Of a stretch of DNA of 64,000 bases, positions 36,842-44,495 are shown piece after piece. How positions within the stretch are numbered: position 1 is the stretch's first letter; every line of letters begins with the position of its first letter. The translations under genes were made by a program, and so were the position numbers. Source of the DNA: Candidatus Scatomonas merdigallinarum (GTDB taxonomy: Bacteria > Bacillota > Clostridia > Lachnospirales > Lachnospiraceae); contig DVKB01000023.1 in the NCBI GenBank assembly GCA_018716305.1, positions 1 through 64,000 on the forward strand, read 5' to 3'. The notes beneath the pieces are model-generated. The model made no database searches. It was given only the letters and a program-made list of their open reading frames with translations, and was not told the origin of the DNA.

Positions 36842-38167
36842 TTGGCGGATGAAAAAAGTAAATTGTCGCTGATCGAAACCATCAGCCTGGCGGTGGGATT
36901 TACCATTGGTTCCGGCATTATTACCCAGACAGGGATCGGGATCGGTATGACCGGACGGAGTATTTTCCTGGCCTTCCTGGTCAGCGCGGTGCTTTTTCTG
37001 ATTTCCTTCCGGCCCCTGTTTATGATGAGCACCCTTCTGCCCAGAACCAGCGCCGCGTATACTTATTCCAAAGAACTGATTCATGAAAATGTCGGTATTT
37101 TCTATGCCTATGTTTATTTTCTGGGGAGGCTGACCATTGCGATTTTCGGGATTTCCTTTGCCCAGTACCTGGCCAGCCTGCTTCCCGCCCTTGCAGGAGA
37201 AATTCCCCAGCGGCTGGTGGCGCTGTCCGTTCTGACACTGTTTTTCGCGGTCAATCTGTTTGGAGTCAAGGCGGCGGCAAAACTGCAGAATGTCATGTGC
37301 GTAATTCTTATAGGAGGAATCCTGGTATTTGTAATCTGCGGACTGGGGCAGGTGGATTACGGGAGCTTCTTTACAGAGGGTTTTTTTACCGGAGGCTTCG
37401 GAGGGTTCTATTCCGCGGTTTCACTGCTGTATTTCGCTGTGGGAGGGGCCTATATCATTACGGATTTCGCACCTTCCATCCGAAATGCTTCCAAAGTGAT
37501 GGTAAAAGTTATCGCGGGGGTCACTCTGGCAGTCTGCGCGCTGTATATGATGATGGGGGTTGTGGCCAGCGGATCTGTCCCGGCGGCGGAAGCCGCCGGC
37601 CAGCCCCTGACGGTAGGAGCGCAGGCCGTGCTTCCCAACCGGTTTCTGTACGGCTTCTTCATTATCGGAGCCTGCCTGGGCGCGCTGGTGACGACTTTAA
37701 ATTCCAGTTTTGTGTGGTATTCCAATTCCCTGATCCGGGCCTGCGAGGACGGTTTCTTCCCCAAAAGCTGGGCTGAGGTAAACCGGGCGGGGGTGCCCTG
37801 GAAGCTGATGGTGATTTTTTATCTTTTCGGCGCGGTTCCCGCGGTCCTGGGCATGGATCTGACCGTGCTGTCCAAGATGGCGGTGGGACTGACGATTCTG
37901 GGAACCTGTGTTCCCATGGCCGGAATCCTGAATCTTCCGAAAAAATATCCGGAACTGTGGGCCAGCTCCAAATATGCCCGGAAATATCCCAGGTGGCGGC
38001 TGAAAATAATGGTTATCATAACATACGCGGTGCTGGCTACACAGGTCTGGTCCCTGTTCGCGGGCAATCCCCTCTGGGCCAATGTAATAATCCTGGTTTA
38101 TCTGGGAGCGGTGATATTGGGACTTCTGGTCAGAAACGCAAAAAAGAAAACGCCGGGAAAGAAATAA
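36842..38167 (+). CDS. APC-family amino acid/amine permease
   Basis: 441 residues, about 12 membrane helices. The N-terminal helix contains AVGFTIGSGIITQTGIGIG, the unwound G-rich substrate loop of APC transporters, then RTSAAYTYSKELI and ITDFAPSIRNASKVMVK. Start is TTG 36842, overlapping only the end of the previous gene's spacer, with AAGGCGG 8 bases upstream. It is tightly coupled to the second GPH transporter. Substrate unknown; the family handles amino acids, polyamines and related amines. Confidence 0.86.
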   Translation: MADEKSKLSLIETISLAVGFTIGSGIITQTGIGIGMTGRSIFLAFLVSAVLFLISFRPLFMMSTLLPRTSAAYTYSKELIHENVGIFYAYVYFLGRLTIAIFGISFAQYLASLLPALAGEIPQRLVALSVLTLFFAVNLFGVKAAAKLQNVMCVILIGGILVFVICGLGQVDYGSFFTEGFFTGGFGGFYSAVSLLYFAVGGAYIITDFAPSIRNASKVMVKVIAGVTLAVCALYMMMGVVASGSVPAAEAAGQPLTVGAQAVLPNRFLYGFFIIGACLGALVTTLNSSFVWYSNSLIRACEDGFFPKSWAEVNRAGVPWKLMVIFYLFGAVPAVLGMDLTVLSKMAVGLTILGTCVPMAGILNLPKKYPELWASSKYARKYPRWRLKIMVIITYAVLATQVWSLFAGNPLWANVIILVYLGAVILGLLVRNAKKKTPGKK

Positions 38168-38171
38168 AAAC

Positions 38172-38197
38172 AGAGGCGCCTGCGCAAGGCGCCTCTT
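38172..38197 (+). terminator. hairpin after APC permease
   Basis: AGAGGCGCC (38172-38180) pairs perfectly with GGCGCCTCT (38188-38196). No T tract on either side; it lies between convergent genes, which favours a shared termination role. Confidence 0.6.
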
Positions 38198-38202
38198 GGC
38201 GG

Positions 38203-38869
38203 TTACGGGAATGGCTGCCGCCTGGTTTTTTTGTATCGGACTGCCAGCAGGGCAATGACGGCTCCCCCGGCAGCCGGAAGTACAATGGCCCAGACAGCGG
38301 TTTTCGGGTTTTCGCCCACACTGTTTCCCGTTCCGGACGACGATCCCCCGCAGTGCCGTCCTGGGGCCGGTTCCTCAGAGAAACCTCCCGCACATGGGAA
38401 AACGGATAAAGTTTCCCCTGTTCTAAAGTCAGGGGGCCGCCGCCGTCCATTTTCCCTCCCGGCTGCGGATTTCCTGCTTTTCTTCCTCCGTCAGCGTATT
38501 TTCCAGATCCTGGCTGAGAGGAAGTCCTTTGCTTACTTCAACAAAACAAGTATCATTTTCATAATACACAGGGACGACCCATACAACAGGAGCAGAGGCC
38601 TCCATTTCCTTATATTCTTCCCGGCTCAGGGATTCCCCGGCAAAAAGATCCATATCTGCATAGATCCTGTATGCTTTTGAAAAATCCGCGGTTCCGCTTC
38701 CAGAAACGTTTTCTTCTTCGCGGCACTGATCGGCAAAATCCAGTATCTCCTGTTCCAGCGCTGTGATTTCGTTTACAGAATTTTCCGCAGAGGGATCTGC
38801 CGATACAGAAATCAGGTTCAGACTGAGAAAGAGCGGCACAACGCACAATGCCGCGGCAATTTTTTTCAT
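38203..38869 (-). pseudogene. secreted, C-terminally anchored protein split by one frameshift
   Basis: Reading from 38869 (MKKIAAALCVVPLFL, a signal peptide with cleavage after VSA) about 144 residues run to REGKWTAAAP, then a stop at 38429. A different frame is open from about 38450 to 38203 and ends with a membrane helix WAIVLPAAGGAVIALLAV and basic RYKKTRRQ, after a Gly/Ser-rich stretch. Joining the two needs one indel near 38440-38450, a GGC/G-rich run. The intact product would be an extracellular lipid-less anchored protein of about 220 residues. I do not recognise the family. Start and ribosome site (GGGAGGTGATCC) are good. It may be a true loss or a phase switch. Confidence 0.68.
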
Positions 38870-38905
38870 AGGATCACCTCCCGTACTTTTTAGCGGGAAT
38901 TTTAT

Positions 38906-38934
38906 TTTATACTGTTTCATTTATATTGTGTCAA
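38906..38934 (-). promoter_or_regulatory. promoter of the secreted-protein gene
   Basis: On the minus strand perfect TTGACA (38929-38934), 17-bp spacer, TATAAA (38906-38911), about 37 bp before the start. A gene with such a promoter is probably still transcribed. Confidence 0.85.
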
Positions 38935-39007
38935 AAATCTGTTTGTCTGTTGCGATGAACAGTAAAAGAACAGTAAAAGAATGCCGGAAAGATTTTTAAA
39001 GTTTTGC

Positions 39008-39036
39008 TTGCATTCCGGAAACCCGGGTGCTATACT
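39008..39036 (+). promoter_or_regulatory. second ribosomal promoter, before rpmJ
   Basis: TTGCAT (39008-39013), 17-bp spacer, TATACT (39031-39036) with TGC just upstream of the -10. It lets rpmJ-rplQ be expressed independently of the upstream ribosomal block. The leader to rpmJ is about 95 nt. Confidence 0.8.
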
Positions 39037-39136
39037 ATAAAACGAACTTTTGTGCGCGGGTTTTTGCCTAACCCAACAAAAACCCTGCAAACTCAAGGAT
39101 TTTTAAGGCTTCAGACTTAAGAAAGGAGGATTCGTC

Positions 39137-39250
39137 ATGAAGGTAAGATCATCTGTGAAACCCATCTGCGATAAATGCAAGGTTATCAAGAGAAAAGGAA
39201 GCATCCGTATCATTTGTGAGAATCCAAAGCATAAACAGCGCCAGGGTTGA
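39137..39250 (+). CDS. rpmJ: 50S ribosomal protein L36
   Basis: 37 residues, too short to show in an ORF list but complete. [20 protein letters not shown] continues to a zinc ribbon with Cys11, Cys14, Cys27 and His32 (C-C-C-H type). AAAGGAGG lies 9 bases before ATG. It is the first gene of the resumed ribosomal cluster, displaced 8 kb from infA. Confidence 0.97.
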   Translation: MKVRSSVKPICDKCKVIKRKGSIRIICENPKHKQRQG

Positions 39251-39283
39251 TCCCTCAAATAACCCGAATTGTTTGTGCGTGTT

Positions 39284-39356
39284 AATATTATAAAGTGAGA
39301 CCTGATAGGCTGCGTCAGGATACCTCCTCGGATGCGAAAGCATTCTTTATAATATT
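39284..39356 (+). other. candidate three-way-junction RNA between rpmJ and rpsM
   Basis: AATATTATAAAG (39284-39295) pairs perfectly with CTTTATAATATT (39345-39356), a 12-bp closing stem. Inside lie CCTGA/TCAGG (39301-39305 with 39315-39319) and ATGC/GCAT with a GAAA loop (39332-39343). CCTCCT at 39323-39328 is exposed between the arms and could pair with the ribosome site of rpsM. It may be an autoregulatory leader or a processing site. Confidence 0.55.
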
Positions 39357-39468
39357 GCTTAATACTCTTTCCGGGAGGAAAGGGAAAGGCCGCTGTACCG
39401 GCGGCTGGATGCGTCATACCGGCATCCCAATTAGGAAAATATTAATTGTGTAAATGGAGGAAACGTAC

Positions 39469-39837
39469 ATGGCTCGTATAGCTGGTGTAGATTTACCAAG
39501 AGACAAACGCGTAGAGATCGGTTTGACCTATATCTACGGAATCGGAAGAGCTTCTTCCAACAGAATCCTGGCACAGGCAGGTGTTAACCCGGATACCCGT
39601 GTAAGAGACCTGACCGACGATGAGGTAAAGAAAATTGCCGCTGTCATCGATGAGACTCAGATGGTAGAAGGTGACCTGAGACGTGAGATCGCCATGAATA
39701 TCAAGCGTCTGCAGGAGATCGGCTGCTACCGGGGCATCCGTCATAGAAAAGGACTTCCTGTTCGCGGACAGAAGACCAAGACCAATGCCAGAACCCGCAA
39801 GGGCCCGAAGAAGACTGTTGCTAACAAGAAAAAGTAA
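39469..39837 (+). CDS. rpsM: 30S ribosomal protein S13
   Basis: 122 residues. Begins [20 protein letters not shown] and has [13 protein letters not shown] and the C-terminal basic tail with [23 protein letters not shown] 39469 is chosen over the in-frame ATG 39454, which lies at the ribosome site GGAGG. S13 contacts the large subunit and the P-site tRNA. Confidence 0.98.
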   Translation: MARIAGVDLPRDKRVEIGLTYIYGIGRASSNRILAQAGVNPDTRVRDLTDDEVKKIAAVIDETQMVEGDLRREIAMNIKRLQEIGCYRGIRHRKGLPVRGQKTKTNARTRKGPKKTVANKKK

Positions 39838-39867
39838 AGAATAAGAAAGTGTAGGTTAGTTTTTATT

Positions 39868-40260
39868 ATGGCAAAAGTGACGAAAAAAACGACCAAGCGT
39901 CGTGTCAAGAAAAACGTTGAACGTGGACAGGCACATATTCAGGCATCCTTTAACAATACCATTGTTACGCTGACTGATACCGAGGGCAACGCTCTGTCAT
40001 GGGCAAGCGCCGGCGGCCTGGGCTTTAAAGGTTCAAGAAAATCTACTCCTTATGCTGCGCAGATGGCTGCCGAGACAGCTACCAAGGCAGCTTTGATTCA
40101 TGGCTTAAAAACAGTTGACGTGTTCGTAAAAGGACCCGGATCAGGACGTGAGGCAGCCATCCGCGCGCTGTCTGCCAGCGGTCTGGAAGTAACAAGTATC
40201 TGCGACGTGACACCGGTACCCCACAACGGATGCCGTCCGCCCAAGCGCAGAAGAGTCTAA
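39868..40260 (+). CDS. rpsK: 30S ribosomal protein S11
   Basis: 130 residues. [20 protein letters not shown] is followed by [20 protein letters not shown] and ends in [17 protein letters not shown]. The ribosome site is weak (GTAGGTTAG, 16 bases before the start), so translation may be coupled to rpsM. It forms part of the platform near the mRNA exit. Confidence 0.98.
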   Translation: MAKVTKKTTKRRVKKNVERGQAHIQASFNNTIVTLTDTEGNALSWASAGGLGFKGSRKSTPYAAQMAAETATKAALIHGLKTVDVFVKGPGSGREAAIRALSASGLEVTSICDVTPVPHNGCRPPKRRRV

Positions 40261-40281
40261 TCAAAACAGGAGGTCATTACA

Positions 40282-40875
40282 ATGGCAGTAAATAGAGTAC
40301 CGGTTCTGAAAAGATGCAGATCCTTAGGACTGGATCCTGTATATCTTGGAATTGATAAAAAGTCCACCCGTCAGTTAAAGCGTTCCAGCAGAAAGATCTC
40401 TGAGTACGGTCTGCAGCTGAGAGAAAAGCAGAAAGCAAAATTCATCTACGGCGTTCTGGAGAAACCTTTCCGCAACTATTACAAGAAAGCCGATAAGATG
40501 GCCGGACAGACCGGTGAGAACCTGATGTCCATGCTGGAGTTGCGTCTGGACAATGTCATCTTCCGTCTGGGATTTGCCAGAACCAGAAGAGAGGCAAGAC
40601 AGATCGTTGACCATAAGCATGTGCTGGTAAACGGCAGGCAGGTGAACATCCCCTCTTACCTGACCAAGGCAGGAGACGTCATCGAGATCAAGGAAGGCAA
40701 GAAAGGCTCTCAGAGATACAAAGATATCCTGGAGGTGACCGGAGGACGTCTGGTTCCGGAGTGGCTGGATTCCAACCAGGAAACTCTGCAGGGAACAGTA
40801 AAGGAAGTTCCGTCCCGGGAAGTTATCGATGTTCCTGTAAACGAGATGCTTATCGTCGAGCTGTATTCTAAATAA
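40282..40875 (+). CDS. rpsD: 30S ribosomal protein S4
   Basis: 197 residues. An S4 domain RNA-binding region (RLDNVIFRLGFARTRREARQ) is present. The N-terminus lacks the zinc cysteines of the other S4 type and starts MAVNRVPVLKRCRSLGL. It initiates 16S assembly and in some bacteria represses the alpha operon. CAGGAGG precedes the start. Confidence 0.97.
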   Translation: MAVNRVPVLKRCRSLGLDPVYLGIDKKSTRQLKRSSRKISEYGLQLREKQKAKFIYGVLEKPFRNYYKKADKMAGQTGENLMSMLELRLDNVIFRLGFARTRREARQIVDHKHVLVNGRQVNIPSYLTKAGDVIEIKEGKKGSQRYKDILEVTGGRLVPEWLDSNQETLQGTVKEVPSREVIDVPVNEMLIVELYSK

Positions 40876-40931
40876 TCCGCAGGCGGCGTAACCCTCAATG
40901 AAGCATAATCCCAAAAAGGAGGGGCTTGTAG

Positions 40932-41894
40932 GTGTTTGATTTTAACAAACCGAAAATTGAGATCACAGAGATTTCAGAAGATAAAAAGTTCGGAAGATTC
41001 GTGGTAGAACCTCTGGAGAGAGGTTACGGAACGACTCTGGGCAATTCTCTCAGAAGAATCATGCTTTCCTCTCTTCCCGGCGCCGCAGTGAGCCAGGTAA
41101 AGATCGAGGGCGTGCTTCATGAGTTCAGCTCCATACCCGGAGTGAAGGAAGATGTCACAGAGATCATCATGAATCTGAAGAGCCTGGCCATCAAGAATAA
41201 CAGCGAAACCAATGAGGCAAAGGTGGCTTACATTGAATTTGAGGGCGAAGGTGTTGTAAAGGCATCTGATATTCAGGTAGACCAGGATATTGAGATCATG
41301 AATCCGGATCAGGTGATCGCTACCCTCAACGGCGGCGCGGACAGCAAACTGTACATGGAGCTGACCATCACCAAGGGCCGGGGTTATGTCAGCGCTGACA
41401 AGGCGAAGACAGAAGATATGCCCATCGGAGTGATCGCCGTGGATGCCATCTATACTCCGGTTGAGAGGGTAAATCTGACGGTTGAGAATACCCGTGTGGG
41501 ACAGATTACGGATTTTGATAAGCTGACCCTGGATGTTTACACTAAGGGAACGCTGGATCCGGATGAGGCAGTCAGTCTGGCTGCCAAGGTGCTCAGTGAG
41601 CATCTGAAGCTGTTCATTGATCTTTCAGAGAATGCCAAGACCGCTGAGGTCATGATTGAGAAAGAGGACAATGAGAAAGAAAAGGTTCTGGAGATGAATA
41701 TCGACGAACTGGAGCTTTCTGTCCGCTCCTACAACTGCCTGAAGCGTGCCGGCATCAACACGGTGGAAGAGCTCTGCAGCAAGACCTCTGAGGACATGAT
41801 GAAGGTCCGCAATCTGGGCCGGAAATCCCTGGAGGAGGTCCTGGCGAAGCTGAAAGAGCTGGGCCTGTCTCTGAGCCCCGGAGATGAGCAGTAA
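40932..41894 (+). CDS. rpoA: DNA-directed RNA polymerase subunit alpha
   Basis: 320 residues. The N-terminal dimerisation domain has [22 protein letters not shown] and the C-terminal domain, joined by a charged linker near 235-245, has [36 protein letters not shown] for contact with UP elements and activators. Start GTG 40932, with AAGGAGG 9 bases upstream. Confidence 0.98.
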   Translation: MFDFNKPKIEITEISEDKKFGRFVVEPLERGYGTTLGNSLRRIMLSSLPGAAVSQVKIEGVLHEFSSIPGVKEDVTEIIMNLKSLAIKNNSETNEAKVAYIEFEGEGVVKASDIQVDQDIEIMNPDQVIATLNGGADSKLYMELTITKGRGYVSADKAKTEDMPIGVIAVDAIYTPVERVNLTVENTRVGQITDFDKLTLDVYTKGTLDPDEAVSLAAKVLSEHLKLFIDLSENAKTAEVMIEKEDNEKEKVLEMNIDELELSVRSYNCLKRAGINTVEELCSKTSEDMMKVRNLGRKSLEEVLAKLKELGLSLSPGDEQ

Positions 41895-41979
41895 ATAAAA
41901 AGAATTTGTAGAATTAAGCGGGCTGCCAGTAAGACCGAAGAAGCGTGGCTTCCCGTTCCGCAAATGGAGGAAAAGAAAA

Positions 41980-42516
41980 ATGGCAGGATATAAGAAGCTG
42001 GGAAGAACTTCTGACCAGAGAAAAGCAGTACTTAGAAACCAGGTGACCAACCTTCTGTATCACGGAAAGATCCGCACCACCGAGACCAAGGCAAAAGAGA
42101 TCCGCAAGATCGCGGAAGGCCTCATCGCCATGGCAGTGCGTGAGAAAGACAACTACGAGACCGTTACAGTAACCGCCAAGGCTGCCCGCAAGGATGCCGA
42201 CGGCAAGCGCGTCAAAGAAGTAAAGGACGGCAAGAAGGTAACTGTATACGACGAGGTACAGAAAGAGATCAAGAAGGACGCTCCTTCCAGACTTCACGCA
42301 AGACGTAAAATGATGAAGGTCTTCTATCCGGTGACGGATGTTCCCACAAGCAACAAGGGAAAGAAGAAAAATACCAAGAAAGTGGACATGGTGGCTAAAA
42401 TGTTCGATGAGATCGCGCCCAAGTACGAGGGACGCAACGGCGGTTATACCCGCATTGTCAAAATCGGACCCCGTAAGGGCGATGCCGCCATGGAAGTTCT
42501 GATTGAGCTGGTATAA
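41980..42516 (+). CDS. rplQ: 50S ribosomal protein L17, long form
   Basis: 178 residues, about 50 longer than E. coli L17. The core at both ends is typical: MAGYKKLGRTSDQRKAVLRN at the start and YEGRNGGYTRIVKIGPRKGDAA at the end. Basic and KDGKK-rich insertions occupy about residues 68-100 and 124-136. Long L17 forms occur in related Clostridia. Last gene of the alpha operon, before a good terminator. Confidence 0.95.
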   Translation: MAGYKKLGRTSDQRKAVLRNQVTNLLYHGKIRTTETKAKEIRKIAEGLIAMAVREKDNYETVTVTAKAARKDADGKRVKEVKDGKKVTVYDEVQKEIKKDAPSRLHARRKMMKVFYPVTDVPTSNKGKKKNTKKVDMVAKMFDEIAPKYEGRNGGYTRIVKIGPRKGDAAMEVLIELV

Positions 42517-42534
42517 GAAATATAACAGGCAGAT

Positions 42535-42572
42535 GGGCATATATATAGGAAGCTATGTATATGCCCGTTTTT
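42535..42572 (+). terminator. terminator of alpha operon
   Basis: GGGCATATATA pairs with TGTATATGCCC, followed by GTTTTT (42535-42572). Confidence 0.9.
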
Positions 42573-42606
42573 CATTGAGTGATTTTTGTGGGACGATGTA
42601 CCAGAA

Positions 42607-43338
42607 CTAGATCCATGCTCCGTCCATGGTGATAACCTGGCCGGTAAGGTAGGGATGATTCAGCGAGAGATCGGCGATCAGCGCGCCGGCCTCAGCAGGG
42701 GTGCCGAAACGGCCTGCGGGGATCTCCTCTTCCAGGGCGCGGCGTTCTTCCGGGCTAAGAAACTGATTCATCGAAGTATCGACAGCGCCGAAAGCGACAG
42801 CGTTGACCCGGATGCCGCTGGGTGCCAGTTCCTTTCCCAGAGCGCGGGTGAAGGAATTTACCGCTCCTTTGGCCGCGGAGTAGGCTGCCTCGCAGGAAGC
42901 GCCCGCAAGTCCCCAGACAGAAGATACATTGAGAATAGATCCGCCGCCCTGGCGGAGAAACAGGGGGATCGCCGCCCGGCAGGTAAGAAACATGGAAGTT
43001 ACATTGGTCTGAAACAGTGTGTTCCACTGCGCCAGGGACATGTCCTGCAGCAGCCCCACATGAGAGATTCCGGCGTTATTGACCAGAACCTTCAGACAGG
43101 CTTCCTCCGGCAGAAGAGAAAAAAGGGAGGTTACGAAATCTTCCCGGCCGATGTCTCCCAGAACAGTGATGCATTCCTGCCCCCAGGTTTCCTTGATTTC
43201 TTTTCGCAGTTCCGCCAGAGCGGAACGGTTCGTCCTGGCAGCGGCCAGAATGGAACAGCCGCAGCCGGCCAGAGCAAGCGCGGCGCTGCGCCCGATTCCC
43301 CGGGAGGCGCCGGTGACAATGGCAAAATTTTTTTTCAT
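42607..43338 (-). CDS. SDR-family oxidoreductase (FabG/YmfI-like)
   Basis: 243 residues. NADP-binding motif TGASRGIGR (residues 9-17), NNAG near 88-90, and the catalytic triad Ser139 or Ser140, Tyr153 and Lys157 in YSAAK. The C-terminal GQVITMDGAWI is typical of 3-oxoacyl-ACP reductases. In Firmicutes a close paralog, YmfI, reduces the modification on EF-P. No fatty-acid genes are nearby, so that role is plausible but not shown. AAAGGAG precedes ATG by 10 bases. It is a monocistronic gene, opposite to its neighbours. Confidence 0.88.
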   Translation of the reverse strand: MKKNFAIVTGASRGIGRSAALALAGCGCSILAAARTNRSALAELRKEIKETWGQECITVLGDIGREDFVTSLFSLLPEEACLKVLVNNAGISHVGLLQDMSLAQWNTLFQTNVTSMFLTCRAAIPLFLRQGGGSILNVSSVWGLAGASCEAAYSAAKGAVNSFTRALGKELAPSGIRVNAVAFGAVDTSMNQFLSPEERRALEEEIPAGRFGTPAEAGALIADLSLNHPYLTGQVITMDGAWI

Positions 43339-43469
43339 ATTAAATATTGCTCCTTTCAGGCTTCGCGCTTTCCGGAACTGTTCCGGAGGGTCTTCCTACA
43401 GTATAAATGCTTCCGGGGAAAAATGCCAGAAAAACCACTGTTGTTTTGCGGATTTTATGCAGCTTCATC

Positions 43470-43498
43470 TTGTCAGGAGGGGCATGCTGCTGTAAAAT
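43470..43498 (+). promoter_or_regulatory. promoter of lipid kinase - glutamine synthetase
   Basis: TTGTCA (43470-43475), 17-bp spacer, TAAAAT (43493-43498), about 45 bp before the kinase start. Confidence 0.7.
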
Positions 43499-43545
43499 GT
43501 AAGCGATGTTCAGCCCAGATCTTGCAGAAAGAAGTGGAGCATGAG

Positions 43546-44472
43546 ATGAAAAAGAGAATGTTGTTTATATATAATCCGAAATCAGGAAAAGGACAGATCC
43601 GCGGCAAACTGGCAGAGATTGTGGATATCTTTGTGAAAGGCGGCTGCGAGGTACTGGTGCATCCTACCCAGGGAGCGGGGGACGCCTGCAGAACCGTGGA
43701 AGAATATCAGGATCAGGTAGACCTGGTAGTGTGCTGCGGCGGCGACGGAACGCTGGATGAGACGGCAGCGGGCCTGCTGAAAAGCGGGGCCGGCCTTCCC
43801 CTGGGATATATTCCCGCGGGAAGCACCAATGATTTTGCCAACAGCCTGAATATTCCCAGAAATATGCTGCAGGCGGCGGAAGATATTATGAAAGGGAAGC
43901 ATTTTGCCTGCGATGTGGGAGATTTTAACGGACGCACCTTTGTGTATATTGCCGGGTTTGGATTGTTTACGGATGTTTCTTACGAAACTGACCAGAACCT
44001 GAAAAATATACTGGGACATCTGGCTTATCTGGTGGAGGCCGGAAAACGAATTTTCAACGTGCCTACCTACCGGATCAAGGTGGACGCGGGGGTGAAAAAG
44101 CTGGAGGGAGAATACATCTTCGGCATGATTACCAATGCCCGCTCTGTGGGCGGCATCAAAAATATTACCGGAACCGGAGTGGAACTCAACGACGGCCTGT
44201 TTGAGGTGACACTGATTCACCCGCCGAGAAACCCTCTGGAACTGAATGGGATTATTATGAACCTGCTGTCGCCTAACGAAAACCGCTCTGCTTTGATCGA
44301 AAATTTTAAGACGGACAGGATCTGCATTGAGTCCGAAGAAAAAATTGCCTGGACTCTGGATGGTGAATCGGGAGGAAACCACCGCCTGGCCAGAATTTCT
44401 ATCAGAGAGAGCGCCCTGGATCTGCTGATCGACACAGACAGGCTGAGGCAGGGTACAGAAGGTAAAATGTGA
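43546..44472 (+). CDS. diacylglycerol/lipid kinase family protein
   Basis: 308 residues. YegS/DagK family: [11 protein letters not shown] at the start, the nucleotide-binding GGDGTLDE (about 66-73), and [12 protein letters not shown]. It phosphorylates diacylglycerol or a related lipid, in the membrane-lipid recycling pathway. ATG 43546 is the start; a nearby ATG 43541 runs into a stop. The ribosome site is poor (AGTGGAG). The frame extends far upstream through the antisense SDR gene, but there is no evidence it is used. It precedes glnN by 23 bases. Confidence 0.9.
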   Translation: MKKRMLFIYNPKSGKGQIRGKLAEIVDIFVKGGCEVLVHPTQGAGDACRTVEEYQDQVDLVVCCGGDGTLDETAAGLLKSGAGLPLGYIPAGSTNDFANSLNIPRNMLQAAEDIMKGKHFACDVGDFNGRTFVYIAGFGLFTDVSYETDQNLKNILGHLAYLVEAGKRIFNVPTYRIKVDAGVKKLEGEYIFGMITNARSVGGIKNITGTGVELNDGLFEVTLIHPPRNPLELNGIIMNLLSPNENRSALIENFKTDRICIESEEKIAWTLDGESGGNHRLARISIRESALDLLIDTDRLRQGTEGKM

Positions 44473-44495
44473 CTGGTGAAAGAAAGGAGAGAAAA

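Noticed and set aside
33751-37084. Two minus-strand frames over the transporter/URO-D block
   Set aside because: Antisense shadows of membrane-protein genes; no start signals or recognisable motifs.
38231-38680. Plus-strand frame opposite the secreted-protein gene
   Set aside because: It lacks a ribosome site, and the minus strand has a signal peptide, promoter and membrane helix.
42586-43545. 320-codon extension of the lipid kinase
   Set aside because: Antisense to the SDR gene; promoter and family N-terminus place the start at 43546.
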